This document shows, in pieces, positions 43,257-51,231 of a stretch of DNA of 64,000 bases. Origin of the DNA: Actinomadura harenae (GTDB lineage Bacteria; Actinomycetota; Actinomycetes; Streptosporangiales; Streptosporangiaceae); contig NZ_RFFG01000017.1 of NCBI RefSeq assembly GCF_003696215.1, positions 1 to 64,000 of the forward strand. Reading direction: 5' to 3'. Numbering within the stretch: the stretch's first letter is position 1; every line of letters starts with the position of its first letter. Position numbers and translations under genes: made by a program. The notes beneath the pieces were generated by a model, which saw only the letters and a list, made by a program, of their open reading frames with translations, searched no databases and was not told the origin of the DNA.

Positions 43257-44198
43257 ATGACGTGGGAACAGCAGCACAAGCTTGGTTCGGGGTTCGGCGC
43301 GCACAGCACGGCGCGGGACGTTCTCGTTGGGATCGTTCTCTCTGGAAAATCCGCGCTCGTCACCGGGGGCTACTCGGGGCTCGGGCTGGCCGGTGTCCAG
43401 GCGCTGGTGGAGGCGGGGGCGCGGGTCGTCGTCCCAGCTCGGAGGGTCGATGTCGCGCGGGAGGCGTTGGCGGGCCTGACGGGAGTGGAGGTCTTCGAGC
43501 TCGACCTCGGTGATCTGGAGAGCGTGCGTGAATTTTCCGATCATCTCCTGGGGGAGGGGCGGACGCTCGACATCGTGATCAACAACGCGGGGATCATGGC
43601 GTGCCCGGAGACGCGGGTCGGGCCGGGGTGGGAGGCGCACTTCGCGACCAACCATCTCGGGCACTTCGCGCTGGTCAACCGGCTGCGTCCGCTCTTCACC
43701 GAGGAGACGCGGGTGGTCTCGGTCGCGTCGTCCGGGCACTTCCTGTCGGGCATCAGGTGGGACGACCTGCACTTCAATGATGGGTACGACGGGTGGCTCG
43801 CGTACGCGCAGTCGAAGACGGCGAACGCGCTGTTCGCCGTCCACCTGAACGACGTGGTCGGGGTGCGGGCGTTCGCCGTTCACCCCGGCAGCATCCTCAC
43901 GCCGCTCCAGCGGCACGTCCCGCGTGAGGAGCAGATCGCGCAGGGGTGGATGGACGAGAACGGCACCCCGGCGGAGGGCTTCAAGACTCCGGAGCAGGGG
44001 GCGGCCACGGCGATCTGGGCCGCCACGTCACCGCTCCTGGACGGCCTCGGCGGGCTCTACGCGCAGGACTGCGACATCGCCGAGCACGCGACCGGCGACG
44101 ACATGCTCGTCGGCGGGGTCAAGCCGTGGGCCGTCGACCCCGAGGACGCGGCGCGGCTCTGGGGGATCTCCACCGAACTGACCGGTCAGGGCGCGTAG
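43257..44198 (+). CDS. Short-chain dehydrogenase/reductase
   Basis: 313 residues with TGGYSGLG (NADP site), NNAGIM, SVASSGHF (catalytic Ser) and the YAQSK Tyr/Lys pair, in the manner of retinol-dehydrogenase-like SDRs. The region after the core (GGLYAQDCDIAEHATGDDMLVGGVKPWAVDPEDAARLW) is typical of a common actinobacterial group of stress-induced oxidoreductases. ATG 43257 has no ribosome site and fits a leaderless message from the MerR-type promoter. It overlaps the convergent TetR gene by 13 bp. Confidence 0.9.
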   Translation: MTWEQQHKLGSGFGAHSTARDVLVGIVLSGKSALVTGGYSGLGLAGVQALVEAGARVVVPARRVDVAREALAGLTGVEVFELDLGDLESVREFSDHLLGEGRTLDIVINNAGIMACPETRVGPGWEAHFATNHLGHFALVNRLRPLFTEETRVVSVASSGHFLSGIRWDDLHFNDGYDGWLAYAQSKTANALFAVHLNDVVGVRAFAVHPGSILTPLQRHVPREEQIAQGWMDENGTPAEGFKTPEQGAATAIWAATSPLLDGLGGLYAQDCDIAEHATGDDMLVGGVKPWAVDPEDAARLWGISTELTGQGA

Positions 44199-44728
44199 CA
44201 GGCCAGCACCGTGTCCACGTACGCGTCGATGTCCGCGGGGGCGGCGTCGACGCGGGCGAGGGCGAAGGTCCCCAGGTAGCTGGCGTAGGCGGCGGTCGCG
44301 CGGTGCCGGGCCTGCTCCTCCTCCATCCCGAGCTCGCGGAACGCCGCCGCGACGATCTCCAGCCGCCGCCGCGTGACCCGGCCCGCGACCTCGAGGACGG
44401 CGGGGTGCGTCTCGCCGGTCAGCCGCAGCGCGAGATCGGCGCGGTTGTCGGACAGGGCGTTCCGGAGCAGGATCCGCATCCGCTCCAGGGGGTGCGGAAT
44501 GCCCGCGTGGCGGGCCACGACCTCGTCGGTCTGCTCGCGTTCCCACAGCTCCAGGGCCGCGTCCAGCAGCGCCGCCCGGTTCTCGAACAGCCAGTAGAAG
44601 CTCGACTTGGACGCCCCGAGCCGTGCCGCGACCGGCTCCACCGCGACCGCGGCGGCGCCTCCCTCGGCGAGTGCCGCGAGTGCCGCGGCGGCCCAGTCGT
44701 CCCGGCTGAGGCGGGCGGTTCGTGGCAT
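44186..44728 (-). CDS. TetR-family regulator
   Basis: 180 residues: HTH near residues 10-55 (DWAAAALAALAEGGAAAVAVEPVAARLGASKSSFYWLFENRAAL) and an all-helical ligand domain. It is divergent from the gene at 44814. The inverted repeat CGTACAG-N8-CTGTACG lies between them, so it most likely represses itself and that gene. Confidence 0.9.
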   Translation of the reverse strand: MPRTARLSRDDWAAAALAALAEGGAAAVAVEPVAARLGASKSSFYWLFENRAALLDAALELWEREQTDEVVARHAGIPHPLERMRILLRNALSDNRADLALRLTGETHPAVLEVAGRVTRRRLEIVAAAFRELGMEEEQARHRATAAYASYLGTFALARVDAAPADIDAYVDTVLACYAP

Positions 44729-44758
44729 TTCTCACGCTCCCCACGTTCTGGACGGTGC

Positions 44759-44780
44759 CGTACAGTCTAGGTTCTGTACG
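44759..44780. promoter_or_regulatory. Operator CGTACAG-N8-CTGTACG
   Basis: Perfect 7-bp arms at 44759-44765 and 44774-44780 in the 85-bp region between the TetR gene and 44814. A further CAGTACG stands at 44790-44796. The size and place fit a TetR-family binding site. Confidence 0.65.
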
Positions 44781-44813
44781 CATCCGTTCAGTACGTTCGG
44801 AGGGGACCCGACC

Positions 44814-45350
44814 GTGGACTGGATCCTGGACCGCCTGCTGCCCGACCCCGACTTCCGCACCTGCCACACCCGCGCCGTCGACGCCCCGCCGGAGGCCGTC
44901 TGGCGCGCGCTCCTGAGCATCGGCGTGGACGATCTCCCGGTCACCCGCGTCCTGATGCGGATCCGCGGCGGCGGCCGCCGTCCCGACCCCGGCGCCTTCG
45001 TCGCCAACGGCCTGATCCCCGAGCTCGGCCGCGAGGACGGACGCGAGGTCGTCATCGGCCGCGTCGGCCAGTTCTGGAAGCCGCGCCCGGCCCTCGGCCC
45101 GGCGGAGGCCACGGGCGCCGAGGGCTTCGCCGCCTTCTCCGAACCCGGCTGGGCCAAGGCCGCCATGGGCCTCCAGATCACGCCGCTCGACGGCCGCACC
45201 CTCCTCGCCGCCGACACCCGCGTCACCGCGACCGACCGGCGCAGCCGCCGCGCGTTCCGCCCCTACTGGTCGTTCATCCGCCTGGGGGGCGCCGGGATGA
45301 TCCGCATCGAACTCCTCACCGCCGTCGCCCGCCTGGCCGAACGCGCCTGA
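44814..45350 (+). CDS. SRPBCC-like hypothetical protein
   Basis: 178 residues from GTG 44814, which has GGAGGGG 7 bp upstream. The start (DPDFRTCHTRAVDAPPEAVWRALLSI) and the strand pattern with a central GQFWKPRPALGP and late TRVTATDRRSRRAFRPYWSFI match a family of Bet-v1/SRPBCC-type proteins annotated as hypothetical in actinomycetes. It should bind a small hydrophobic ligand, by fold only. It is controlled with the divergent TetR gene. Confidence 0.75.
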   Translation: MDWILDRLLPDPDFRTCHTRAVDAPPEAVWRALLSIGVDDLPVTRVLMRIRGGGRRPDPGAFVANGLIPELGREDGREVVIGRVGQFWKPRPALGPAEATGAEGFAAFSEPGWAKAAMGLQITPLDGRTLLAADTRVTATDRRSRRAFRPYWSFIRLGGAGMIRIELLTAVARLAERA

Positions 45351-45378
45351 GGCCCGTCCGATCCGGGGGGATCGACCG

Positions 45379-45999
45379 ATGAACCGTGTGTGGCGCGTCC
45401 TCATGGCGGCCGCGATGCTGACCGGTGCCGCCTCGGGGTGCGGGACGGTCGCCTACTCGTCCGGAAAATCGAGCCCGACCGCGCCGGGGACGAGGTGGCC
45501 GGACGAGTTCTCCAGCGCCCCCGTCCCCTGGAGACTCTTCCCGGCCGAGGTGGTGAGGACCTTCCGCGACAAGGACGACTCATGCCGCTACAACCCGGGT
45601 GAGGGCTACGACATGTGGAGCTGCCGGTTCAGCGCCGCGCGCCCGGGATCCCCGCAGCGGGACGAGCTTTCGGTCGACGTGACGAAGTACGAACCGCGCC
45701 TCGGGGAGAGCGCGACCGACCACGCGGCCGCCGTGTTCGACTCGCTGCACCACGCGTTCGCCGATTTTCCGGTGTCCGCGCCGTCCCCGCTCGGCGACCA
45801 GGCGATCGACATGCCGGCCGGGGACGCGAAGGACAGGCCTCACGCCATCGACTTCCGCGTGCGGAACCTCATCGTGGAGCTCCAGGTCACCGTCCACAGG
45901 CGGAATCTCGACCAGTGGGAACTGGCCGCCGAGCGCCGCAGCCGGACGTGGCGTTACGCGACCGACCTGTCCCATGGCCTCGCCGGACTCCGCCCCTGA
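45379..45999 (+). CDS. Putative lipoprotein of unknown function
   Basis: 206 residues. The N-terminus has a short basic start, a hydrophobic core and a lipobox-like ASGC (Cys21), so it is probably a lipoprotein; the Ala at -3 makes the box weak. The mature part has a Cys pair (DDSCRYN, MWSCRFSA) and an alpha/beta character (DELSVDVTKYEP, DFRVRNLIVELQVTVHRR). It follows the SRPBCC gene by 28 bp and may be in its operon. No family recognised. Confidence 0.7.
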   Translation: MNRVWRVLMAAAMLTGAASGCGTVAYSSGKSSPTAPGTRWPDEFSSAPVPWRLFPAEVVRTFRDKDDSCRYNPGEGYDMWSCRFSAARPGSPQRDELSVDVTKYEPRLGESATDHAAAVFDSLHHAFADFPVSAPSPLGDQAIDMPAGDAKDRPHAIDFRVRNLIVELQVTVHRRNLDQWELAAERRSRTWRYATDLSHGLAGLRP

Positions 46000-46120
46000 C
46001 CGCACCGGCACCCGTCAGGGATCACATTGTGCGGAAGATCTTGAACGGGCACGATGGCGTTTCGAGCGATGACCGCGGTCACCAGGGGGTTCGTGGTGAC
46101 CGCTCACAGAGGAGAACGCC

Positions 46121-46729
46121 ATGATCCGGCTGTCAGACGGGCCCATGACCTGGGTAGCGACCGGGGACAGCATCACCCAGGCCGTCGAGCACACCCACGG
46201 TGCCCGCGGCTGGGTCGAGCACCTGCACGAGCGGATCCGGTGGCAGCTGAACCGGCTCACCGACGTCGTCGTCAACACCGGCGTCTCCGCGTGGGGCGCC
46301 GACGACGTGCTCGCGGCCCACGACCGCCTCATCGGACGGTTCGAACCCGACGTCCTGTCGGTGTCGCTCGGCACCAACGACTGCCTCGCCGGAGAGGACG
46401 GGCTGCCCGGGTTCCGCGACGCGATGCACCGGATCATCGCCGGGGCGGCGCCGGGCACGCAGGTCGTCCTGCACACGCCCGTGCTGGTCAGCGCCTCGGG
46501 CCGGGAGCGGCGCGCGGCGCTTCCCGCGTACTGCCAGGCCGTCCGGGAGATCGCGAAGGAGAGCGGCGCGCTGCTCGTCGACCACGAGGCCCACTGGCTG
46601 GAGCACCACGGCGCGGACGACCCGATCCCGTGGCTCGACGACCCGGCCCACCCCAACGCCGTCGGTCACCTGCACATGGCGAACCACACCCTGCGGAGCA
46701 TCGGGCTGGGCGAGCTGGACCCGCTCTAG
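46121..46729 (+). CDS. SGNH/GDSL hydrolase
   Basis: 202 residues with the four SGNH blocks: GDSIT (Ser near residue 17), NTGVSAWG (block II Gly), SLGTND (block III Asn) and DPAHPNAVGH (Asp/His). The usual secretion signal is missing, so it appears cytoplasmic. GAGGAG lies 8 bp before ATG 46121. Likely an esterase or lipase-type enzyme; the substrate is unknown. Confidence 0.9.
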   Translation: MIRLSDGPMTWVATGDSITQAVEHTHGARGWVEHLHERIRWQLNRLTDVVVNTGVSAWGADDVLAAHDRLIGRFEPDVLSVSLGTNDCLAGEDGLPGFRDAMHRIIAGAAPGTQVVLHTPVLVSASGRERRAALPAYCQAVREIAKESGALLVDHEAHWLEHHGADDPIPWLDDPAHPNAVGHLHMANHTLRSIGLGELDPL

Positions 46730-46820
46730 GGAGGTCGCCGCCCGACCTTCGCCGCAGCGGACCCACGACTTCGGGCGCGGACGGCGCGGACGGCGCGTCC
46801 GGCCCTGAGGTCCGGCGAGG

Positions 46821-47240
46821 TCAGCTTTCGATCTTGAGGAGGACGGCGAGGCGGTCGAGCAGGGCGAGCGTCTCGGGGACGTCCGGGGTGGCCTCGGCGA
46901 GGACGGGTTCGAGCGGCGCGTCGCGGATCACCTTCGCGCGGGGCGAGACGTCCGCGTTCGGGTGGAGGAGGGTGCGGCGGCGGTCGGACGGGTCGGGTTC
47001 GGCGCGGACGGTTCCGGCCTCGCGCAGGCGGGCGACGCAGTTGGAGACCTGGCTCTGCACCAGCCCGGTCCGCTTGGCGATCTCGGTGACCGTCGTGCCC
47101 GGATGGTCGCGGACGTCGTCGGCGACGATCAGGACGGTGCCGGTGCTCGTCGGGTGCTCGCCGACGCCCTCGGTCGGGATCGCGGCCTCGGCGATCTTCT
47201 GGAGGCGGCGTCCCAGCAGGTACAGCTCCGTGACGTTCAC
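46821..47240 (-). CDS. MarR-family regulator
   Basis: 139 residues with the winged HTH (TTVTEIAKRTGLVQSQVSNCVARLREAGTVRAEPDPSDRRRTL). The start is GTG 47240. The gene is divergent from an MFS exporter and three phased palindromes lie in between, so it very probably represses the exporter and releases it when a drug-like ligand binds. Confidence 0.88.
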   Translation of the reverse strand: MNVTELYLLGRRLQKIAEAAIPTEGVGEHPTSTGTVLIVADDVRDHPGTTVTEIAKRTGLVQSQVSNCVARLREAGTVRAEPDPSDRRRTLLHPNADVSPRAKVIRDAPLEPVLAEATPDVPETLALLDRLAVLLKIES

Positions 47241-47262
47241 GGCCCGAGATTACATCATCCAA

Positions 47263-47298
47263 GATGCATCTCTCTTGATGCATCTCAAAAGATGCATT
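47263..47298. promoter_or_regulatory. Three phased GATGCATC palindromes
   Basis: GATGCATC at 47263-47270 and 47277-47284 and GATGCATT at 47291-47298, centres exactly 14 bp apart. The stretch is strikingly AT-rich for the genome and fills the 70-bp space between the MarR gene and the MFS gene. Adjacent half-sites form longer dyads such as AGATGCATCT. This should be a cooperative MarR operator. Confidence 0.75.
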
Positions 47299-47310
47299 AC
47301 GGTCGGCGGC

Positions 47311-48687
47311 ATGACGAAGTGGCGCGGCAACCCCTGGGCCGTCCTGGCGACACTGTCCCTCGGGTTCTTCATGACCCTGCTCGACATGACGATCGTGAAC
47401 ATCGCGATCCCCGACGTGATGCGCTCGCTGCACACCGGCCTCGACCAGGTGGTCTGGACGGTCGGCGGGTACACGCTCGTCCTCGCCGTCCTGCTGGTGA
47501 CGGCGGCGCGGCTCGGCGACCTGCGCGGACAGCGGACGGTGTTCGCCGCGGGCGTCGTCGTCTTCACCCTCGCGAGCGCGGCGTGCGGCCTCGCCCCGGA
47601 CGTCGGGACGCTGATCGCCGCGCGGGTCGTCCAGGGCGTCGGCGCGGCGCTGCTCACCCCGCAGACCATGGCGCTGATCATCGCGACCTTCCCGGCGGAC
47701 CGGCGCGGCACGGCGCTCGGCGTCTGGGGCGCGGTCGCGGGCGTCGCGACCCTGACCGGGCCGACGCTCGGCGGGACGCTGGTCAGCGCCGCGGGCTGGC
47801 GCTGGGTGTTCCTCGTCAACATCCCGGTCGGCGCGCTGGTGCTGGCGATGACCGTCCTGGTCGTCCCCGACGTCCGGACCGGACGCGCGCACCGCCTCGA
47901 CCTGCCCGGCGTCCTGCTCTCCTCGGCGGCCCTGACCTGCCTCACGTTCGCGCTCATGGAAGGCGACCGGTACGGGTGGAACGCGTGGATCTGGGGGCTC
48001 ATGGCGTCCGGCGCGCTGCTCGGCGGCCTCTTCCTCCGCCACCAGGCCGGAGGCCAGGACCGCGAGCCGCTGATCCCGTTCGAGCTCTTCCAGAACCGCG
48101 GATTCGCGCTGATGACGGCCCTGATGGGCGTGATCGGCGCGGCGCTCATCGGGGCCGTCCTGCCCCTCGGGATCTTCCTCCAGGAGCAGCTCGGCCTCAG
48201 CGCCGTCCACGCCGGGCTCGCGCTCGCGCCGTCCCCGCTCGTGTCGCTCGCCGTGTCGCCGTTCGCCGGTCGGATGAGCGACCGGGTCGGCGGGCACCGC
48301 GTCCTGGTCGCCGGACTGCTCGCCTTCGCCCTCGGACTCGGCCTCGTCGCCCTGCTGACCGGCGGCGACGCGCACGCCTGGACGTTCACCGCGCCGCTCA
48401 TGCTGATGGGACTCGGCACCGGATGCATGATCGCGCCGCTCTCCGCCGAGGCGATGCGCGGCGTCCCGGCGCGGCTCGCGGGGTCGGCCTCGGGCGTCAG
48501 CAACTCCGTCCGGCAGCTCGGCTCGGTGCTCGGCACCGCCGCGACCACCGCGCTCATGACCGTCGGCTCGCCGCTGGACGGCGTCCACCTGGCGCTCGCG
48601 CTGCCGATCGTCCTGCTCGCGCTCGCCGCCGGAGCGCTCGCGTTCACCCGCCCGCGCACTCCCGCCCCGGCCGCGACCTCCGCGTGA
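47311..48687 (+). CDS. DHA2-family MFS drug exporter
   Basis: 458 residues with 12-14 TM helices. The N-terminal LGFFMTLLDMTIVNIAIPDVM, LGDLRGQRTVFAAGVVVF (motif A), ARVVQGVGAALLTPQTMALI (motif C type) and GALIGAVLPLGIFLQEQLGLS are typical of EmrB/QacA proteins. The start ATG 47311 lies 12 bp after the last operator palindrome, so the transcript has a very short leader. Controlled by the divergent MarR gene. Confidence 0.92.
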   Translation: MTKWRGNPWAVLATLSLGFFMTLLDMTIVNIAIPDVMRSLHTGLDQVVWTVGGYTLVLAVLLVTAARLGDLRGQRTVFAAGVVVFTLASAACGLAPDVGTLIAARVVQGVGAALLTPQTMALIIATFPADRRGTALGVWGAVAGVATLTGPTLGGTLVSAAGWRWVFLVNIPVGALVLAMTVLVVPDVRTGRAHRLDLPGVLLSSAALTCLTFALMEGDRYGWNAWIWGLMASGALLGGLFLRHQAGGQDREPLIPFELFQNRGFALMTALMGVIGAALIGAVLPLGIFLQEQLGLSAVHAGLALAPSPLVSLAVSPFAGRMSDRVGGHRVLVAGLLAFALGLGLVALLTGGDAHAWTFTAPLMLMGLGTGCMIAPLSAEAMRGVPARLAGSASGVSNSVRQLGSVLGTAATTALMTVGSPLDGVHLALALPIVLLALAAGALAFTRPRTPAPAATSA

Positions 48688-48745
48688 GCCGACCGCTATC
48701 GCCGGGTCTGTCGAGATGTCATCCCCTTCGCGTACTTTGCTCGAC

Positions 48746-49216
48746 ATGGAACTGCTGGTGTCCTCCTACGCCGATCCGGCCGCGCGGAAGCTGATCGACG
48801 AGCTGCAGCAGGAGTACGTCGTGCGCTACGGCGGGCCGGACGAGACGCCGGTCGACCCGGCCGAGTTCGCCGCGCCCCTCGGCCACTTCGTCGTCGGACG
48901 CCTCGGCGGCGACCCCGTCGCGTGCGGCGGATGGCGCGCGCACGACGCGGGCGAGCCCGGCTTCCTGGACGGGGACGCCGAGCTCAAGCGCATGTACGTC
49001 GTGCCCCGCGCCCGCAAGCGCGGCCTCGCGCGGGAACTGCTCGCCGGGCTCGAGGCCGCGGCGCGGACGGCGGGACGCGGGCGGATGGTCCTCGAGACCG
49101 GCACCGCGCAGCCCGAGGCGCTGGCCCTGTACGCCTCGTCCGGGTACGGCGAGATCGAGAAGTTCGGCTACTACCGTTGCTCCGAGTCGAGCCGCTGCTT
49201 CGGCAAACTCCTGTAG
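48746..49216 (+). CDS. GNAT-family N-acetyltransferase
   Basis: 156 residues with the GNAT core: HFVVGRLGGDPVACGGWR, AELKRMYVVPRARKRGLARELLAGLE (acetyl-CoA loop, R-x-x-G-L/A type) and YASSGYGEIEKFGYY. A TACTTT -10 element stands 10 bp before ATG 48746, suggesting a leaderless mRNA; ATG 48716 is an alternative start. The acceptor is unknown. Confidence 0.85.
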   Translation: MELLVSSYADPAARKLIDELQQEYVVRYGGPDETPVDPAEFAAPLGHFVVGRLGGDPVACGGWRAHDAGEPGFLDGDAELKRMYVVPRARKRGLARELLAGLEAAARTAGRGRMVLETGTAQPEALALYASSGYGEIEKFGYYRCSESSRCFGKLL

Positions 49217-49221
49217 CGGCC

Positions 49222-49275
49222 ACTGCTGGTCAGGCCGACACTGCTGGTCAGGCCAACACTGCTGGTCAGGCCGAC
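49222..49275. repeat. 18-bp tandem repeat, three copies
   Basis: ACTGCTGGTCAGGCCGAC is repeated three times head to tail (49222, 49240, 49258), with one change in the middle copy (CCAAC). It covers the space after the GNAT gene and the last codons of the minus-strand cyclase-like gene. Being a multiple of three, the unit keeps a frame open on either strand. Confidence 0.9.
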
Positions 49276-49916
49276 ACGTGGCGGCCCGCGACGTGGAGGT
49301 GGCGCTGCGGGCGCGCGACCCACGCCCAGCCGGTCTCCTCGCTCTCCTTGTTGGCCAGGTCGATCTCGAAGAACTCGGCCGGCGGGATCAGCGTCCGGTG
49401 TTCGAGGACGAAGTTGCGGTAGAGGAATCCGCTCATCACGAACCCCAGGTCGGTGCCGTGCCCGGCGACCAGGTCGCGGAAGGCCGGGGCGTCGAGCATC
49501 CGCGCGAGCCGGACGAACCCGTCGCCGTCCAGGCCCTCGCCGTCCCGCAGGACGAGGCCGACCGCGGCCGCCGCGCGGAGCTGCAGCCGCCCGTCCTCTG
49601 TCCGGGCCTCGTTGCGCGCGCGGAGCTGCCGGTCGAGGTGCTGGACGAGCTCGCCGGCGAGCAGCCCGCAGTCGGCGTCCGGCGGGGCGGCCAGGACGAG
49701 CCCGTCGCCGGTGTCCCGGGACGAGCAGCAGTCCAGCGGCAGCCCGATCGCGGCGAACGCGGCGCGCGCGACGGCGTGCAGGTCGTCCCGCAGGACGCGC
49801 CGGACGGCGCCGGAGCGGCGGCCGTAACCGACCACGTCCAGCCCGAATACCGCGCGCGGGACCGGATGGCCGGGAAGCCCGGCCGGAGGGGGCGATGCGT
49901 TCTGTTCCATCGTCAT
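49266..49916 (-). CDS. Class III nucleotidyl-cyclase-like domain protein
   Basis: 216 residues from ATG 49916 (also 49910). The pattern FGLDVVGYGRRS, SSRDTGDGLVLAAPP, LRAAAAVGLVLRDGEG, and FVRLARMLDAPAFRDLV follows the order of class III adenylate/guanylate cyclase catalytic domains (metal-site strand, DGD-like turn, dimer strand and the ARxxD-like helix). Metal Asp residues are only partly kept, so it may be a catalytically weak or regulatory cyclase homologue. It has no sensor domain. The C-terminus runs into the tandem repeat. Confidence 0.72.
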   Translation of the reverse strand: MTMEQNASPPPAGLPGHPVPRAVFGLDVVGYGRRSGAVRRVLRDDLHAVARAAFAAIGLPLDCCSSRDTGDGLVLAAPPDADCGLLAGELVQHLDRQLRARNEARTEDGRLQLRAAAAVGLVLRDGEGLDGDGFVRLARMLDAPAFRDLVAGHGTDLGFVMSGFLYRNFVLEHRTLIPPAEFFEIDLANKESEETGWAWVARPQRHLHVAGRHVSA

Positions 49917-50512
49917 CCTCGAAACGGACCGGCGTGTGGATGCGACGCCGGAATCGCCTTCCCGGAGCACTCCGGGAGTAGGCGCAAGCATGGAACGCCG
50001 CATGTGGGCCGGGTGCCCGAACGAACGCGGTCGCCTCGAAATCGGCACGGACGCGAACAAAGGCGAACAGGGGAAGGGCGAAAGGGAAGGGGGTGGCGGC
50101 GGGCGTTCCGACGCTCTGCCGCCACAGCACTGCGCGCGGCCGCCCGCCGCCGGGGCCGCCCGGTCAGGAGCGCCCTTGAGAGGAGCGGTTTCGTGTCACG
50201 TGACACATCTCCGCCCTGAGTCGATTATCGCGCATGTCCCCGGCATGCCCCCGTCGTGACCGCCCGTTTTAAGGCGATTTATGGTGCATGATCGAATACC
50301 GCCTGGGATTCTCTACCGTGACCACCCCGGAACGGAGGAGGATCCATCTACCTTGGGTGTGGATTTCTCCCCTCCAGCATCTCGTTAGAAATGCCGACAT
50401 GATGCTGATCTCTGAGCCATGATTTCGTGGATCGGGGCGATGCGACGGCCGCCACCGTCGGCGCCCCCTTACGAAACGTCCGGTCAGGCACGACCAGTGG
50501 GAGGAGCTGCAC
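49917..50512. other. Gene-free stretch
   Basis: Almost 600 bp between the cyclase-like gene and the HTH gene. No frame shows convincing coding character. It holds the palindrome at 50193-50206 and an AT-richer part from about 50270 to 50420, including a TTTATGGTGCATGATCGAAT segment that could be a promoter. Nothing else was recognised. Confidence 0.5.
50193..50206. promoter_or_regulatory. Perfect 14-bp palindrome GTGTCACGTGACAC
   Basis: A perfect palindrome in the 600-bp region without genes between the cyclase-like gene (divergent, start 49916) and the HTH gene (50513). It probably binds a dimeric regulator, but the distance to either start is over 270 bp. Confidence 0.45.
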
Positions 50513-50977
50513 ATGTGCGCGAAGGGGGAGCACGACGATCCGCGCCGCCCTGAGGGACGGCGTCCCGACGACGGCGGGTTCCGCCTGACCGCCGAACGCC
50601 TCGCGGTCGCGATCCGCCTGGCCGCCGACCATCTGGCGGCCCTCATCCGCGTCGCCGCCGAGTACCTGGCCGGCGCCCTCCAGGGCTGGGCCCGCCGGTC
50701 CCCGTCCGAACACCCCGACCCGGCCACCGCCCGGACCACCGCCGAGTTCGCCGAGCAGCTCCGCCGCCTCAAGCGGTACCGCGGCGCGTCCTACCGCGAG
50801 ATGGCCCGGCTGAGCGGCGGCACCCCCGTCGTCTCCACCCTCTCCAAGGCCGACAAGGGCGACCGGCTCCCGAGCGAACGCGTCCTCCGCGCCTACCTGC
50901 GCGGCTGCCACCTCGACGACGCCGCCATGACCCCCTGGCTCGAAGCCCGCGGCCGCCTCGCCATGCGGGACCACTGA
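50513..50977 (+). CDS. XRE-like HTH protein
   Basis: 154 residues. The N-terminal half is a polar leader followed by an amphipathic helical stretch (LAVAIRLAADHLAALIRVAAEYLAGAL). The C-terminal half is an HTH of the kind fused to actinobacterial STAND and regulatory proteins: FAEQLRRLKRYRGASYREMARLSGG, then STLSKADKGDRLPSERVLRAYLRGC. It may sense or tether through the amphipathic part. No GGAGG-type site is close to ATG 50513 except GGGAGGAG 10 bp upstream, which supports this start. Confidence 0.75.
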   Translation: MCAKGEHDDPRRPEGRRPDDGGFRLTAERLAVAIRLAADHLAALIRVAAEYLAGALQGWARRSPSEHPDPATARTTAEFAEQLRRLKRYRGASYREMARLSGGTPVVSTLSKADKGDRLPSERVLRAYLRGCHLDDAAMTPWLEARGRLAMRDH

Positions 50978-50986
50978 CCCGCCTCA

Positions 50987-51011
50987 CCCCGCCCCGCCCC
51001 GCCCCGCCCCG
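50987..51011. repeat. CCCCG pentamer repeat, five copies
   Basis: Five perfect CCCCG units directly after the HTH gene stop. Simple-sequence G/C runs of this type can form secondary structure and change in length; no gene overlaps it. Confidence 0.85.
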
Positions 51012-51231
51012 CCGCTGGGACGCCTCACCAGGCACGACGACCGCGCTCCAGGGGAGGTCTTCGTCCAACCTCGTCAAGCGGGGCGACCGAATCTGGTCGG
51101 GTCTCGCCATGGACGCCCAGGGGACCCTTGGTTGGGATGATGATTTTCCCCACACTAGACTCAAAAGTGAGCAATTTTCTCATGTGTGGCTGTAAGGCGC
51201 ATGAGCCGGTGACGGACCTGGGGGGAGCGGC

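Noticed and set aside
49171-50130. 319-codon minus-strand frame ending in VGLTSS repeats
   Set aside because: It overlaps the cyclase-like gene in another frame; its bulk is Arg/Pro/Ala-rich and without motifs, while the 49266-49916 frame has a recognisable cyclase pattern.
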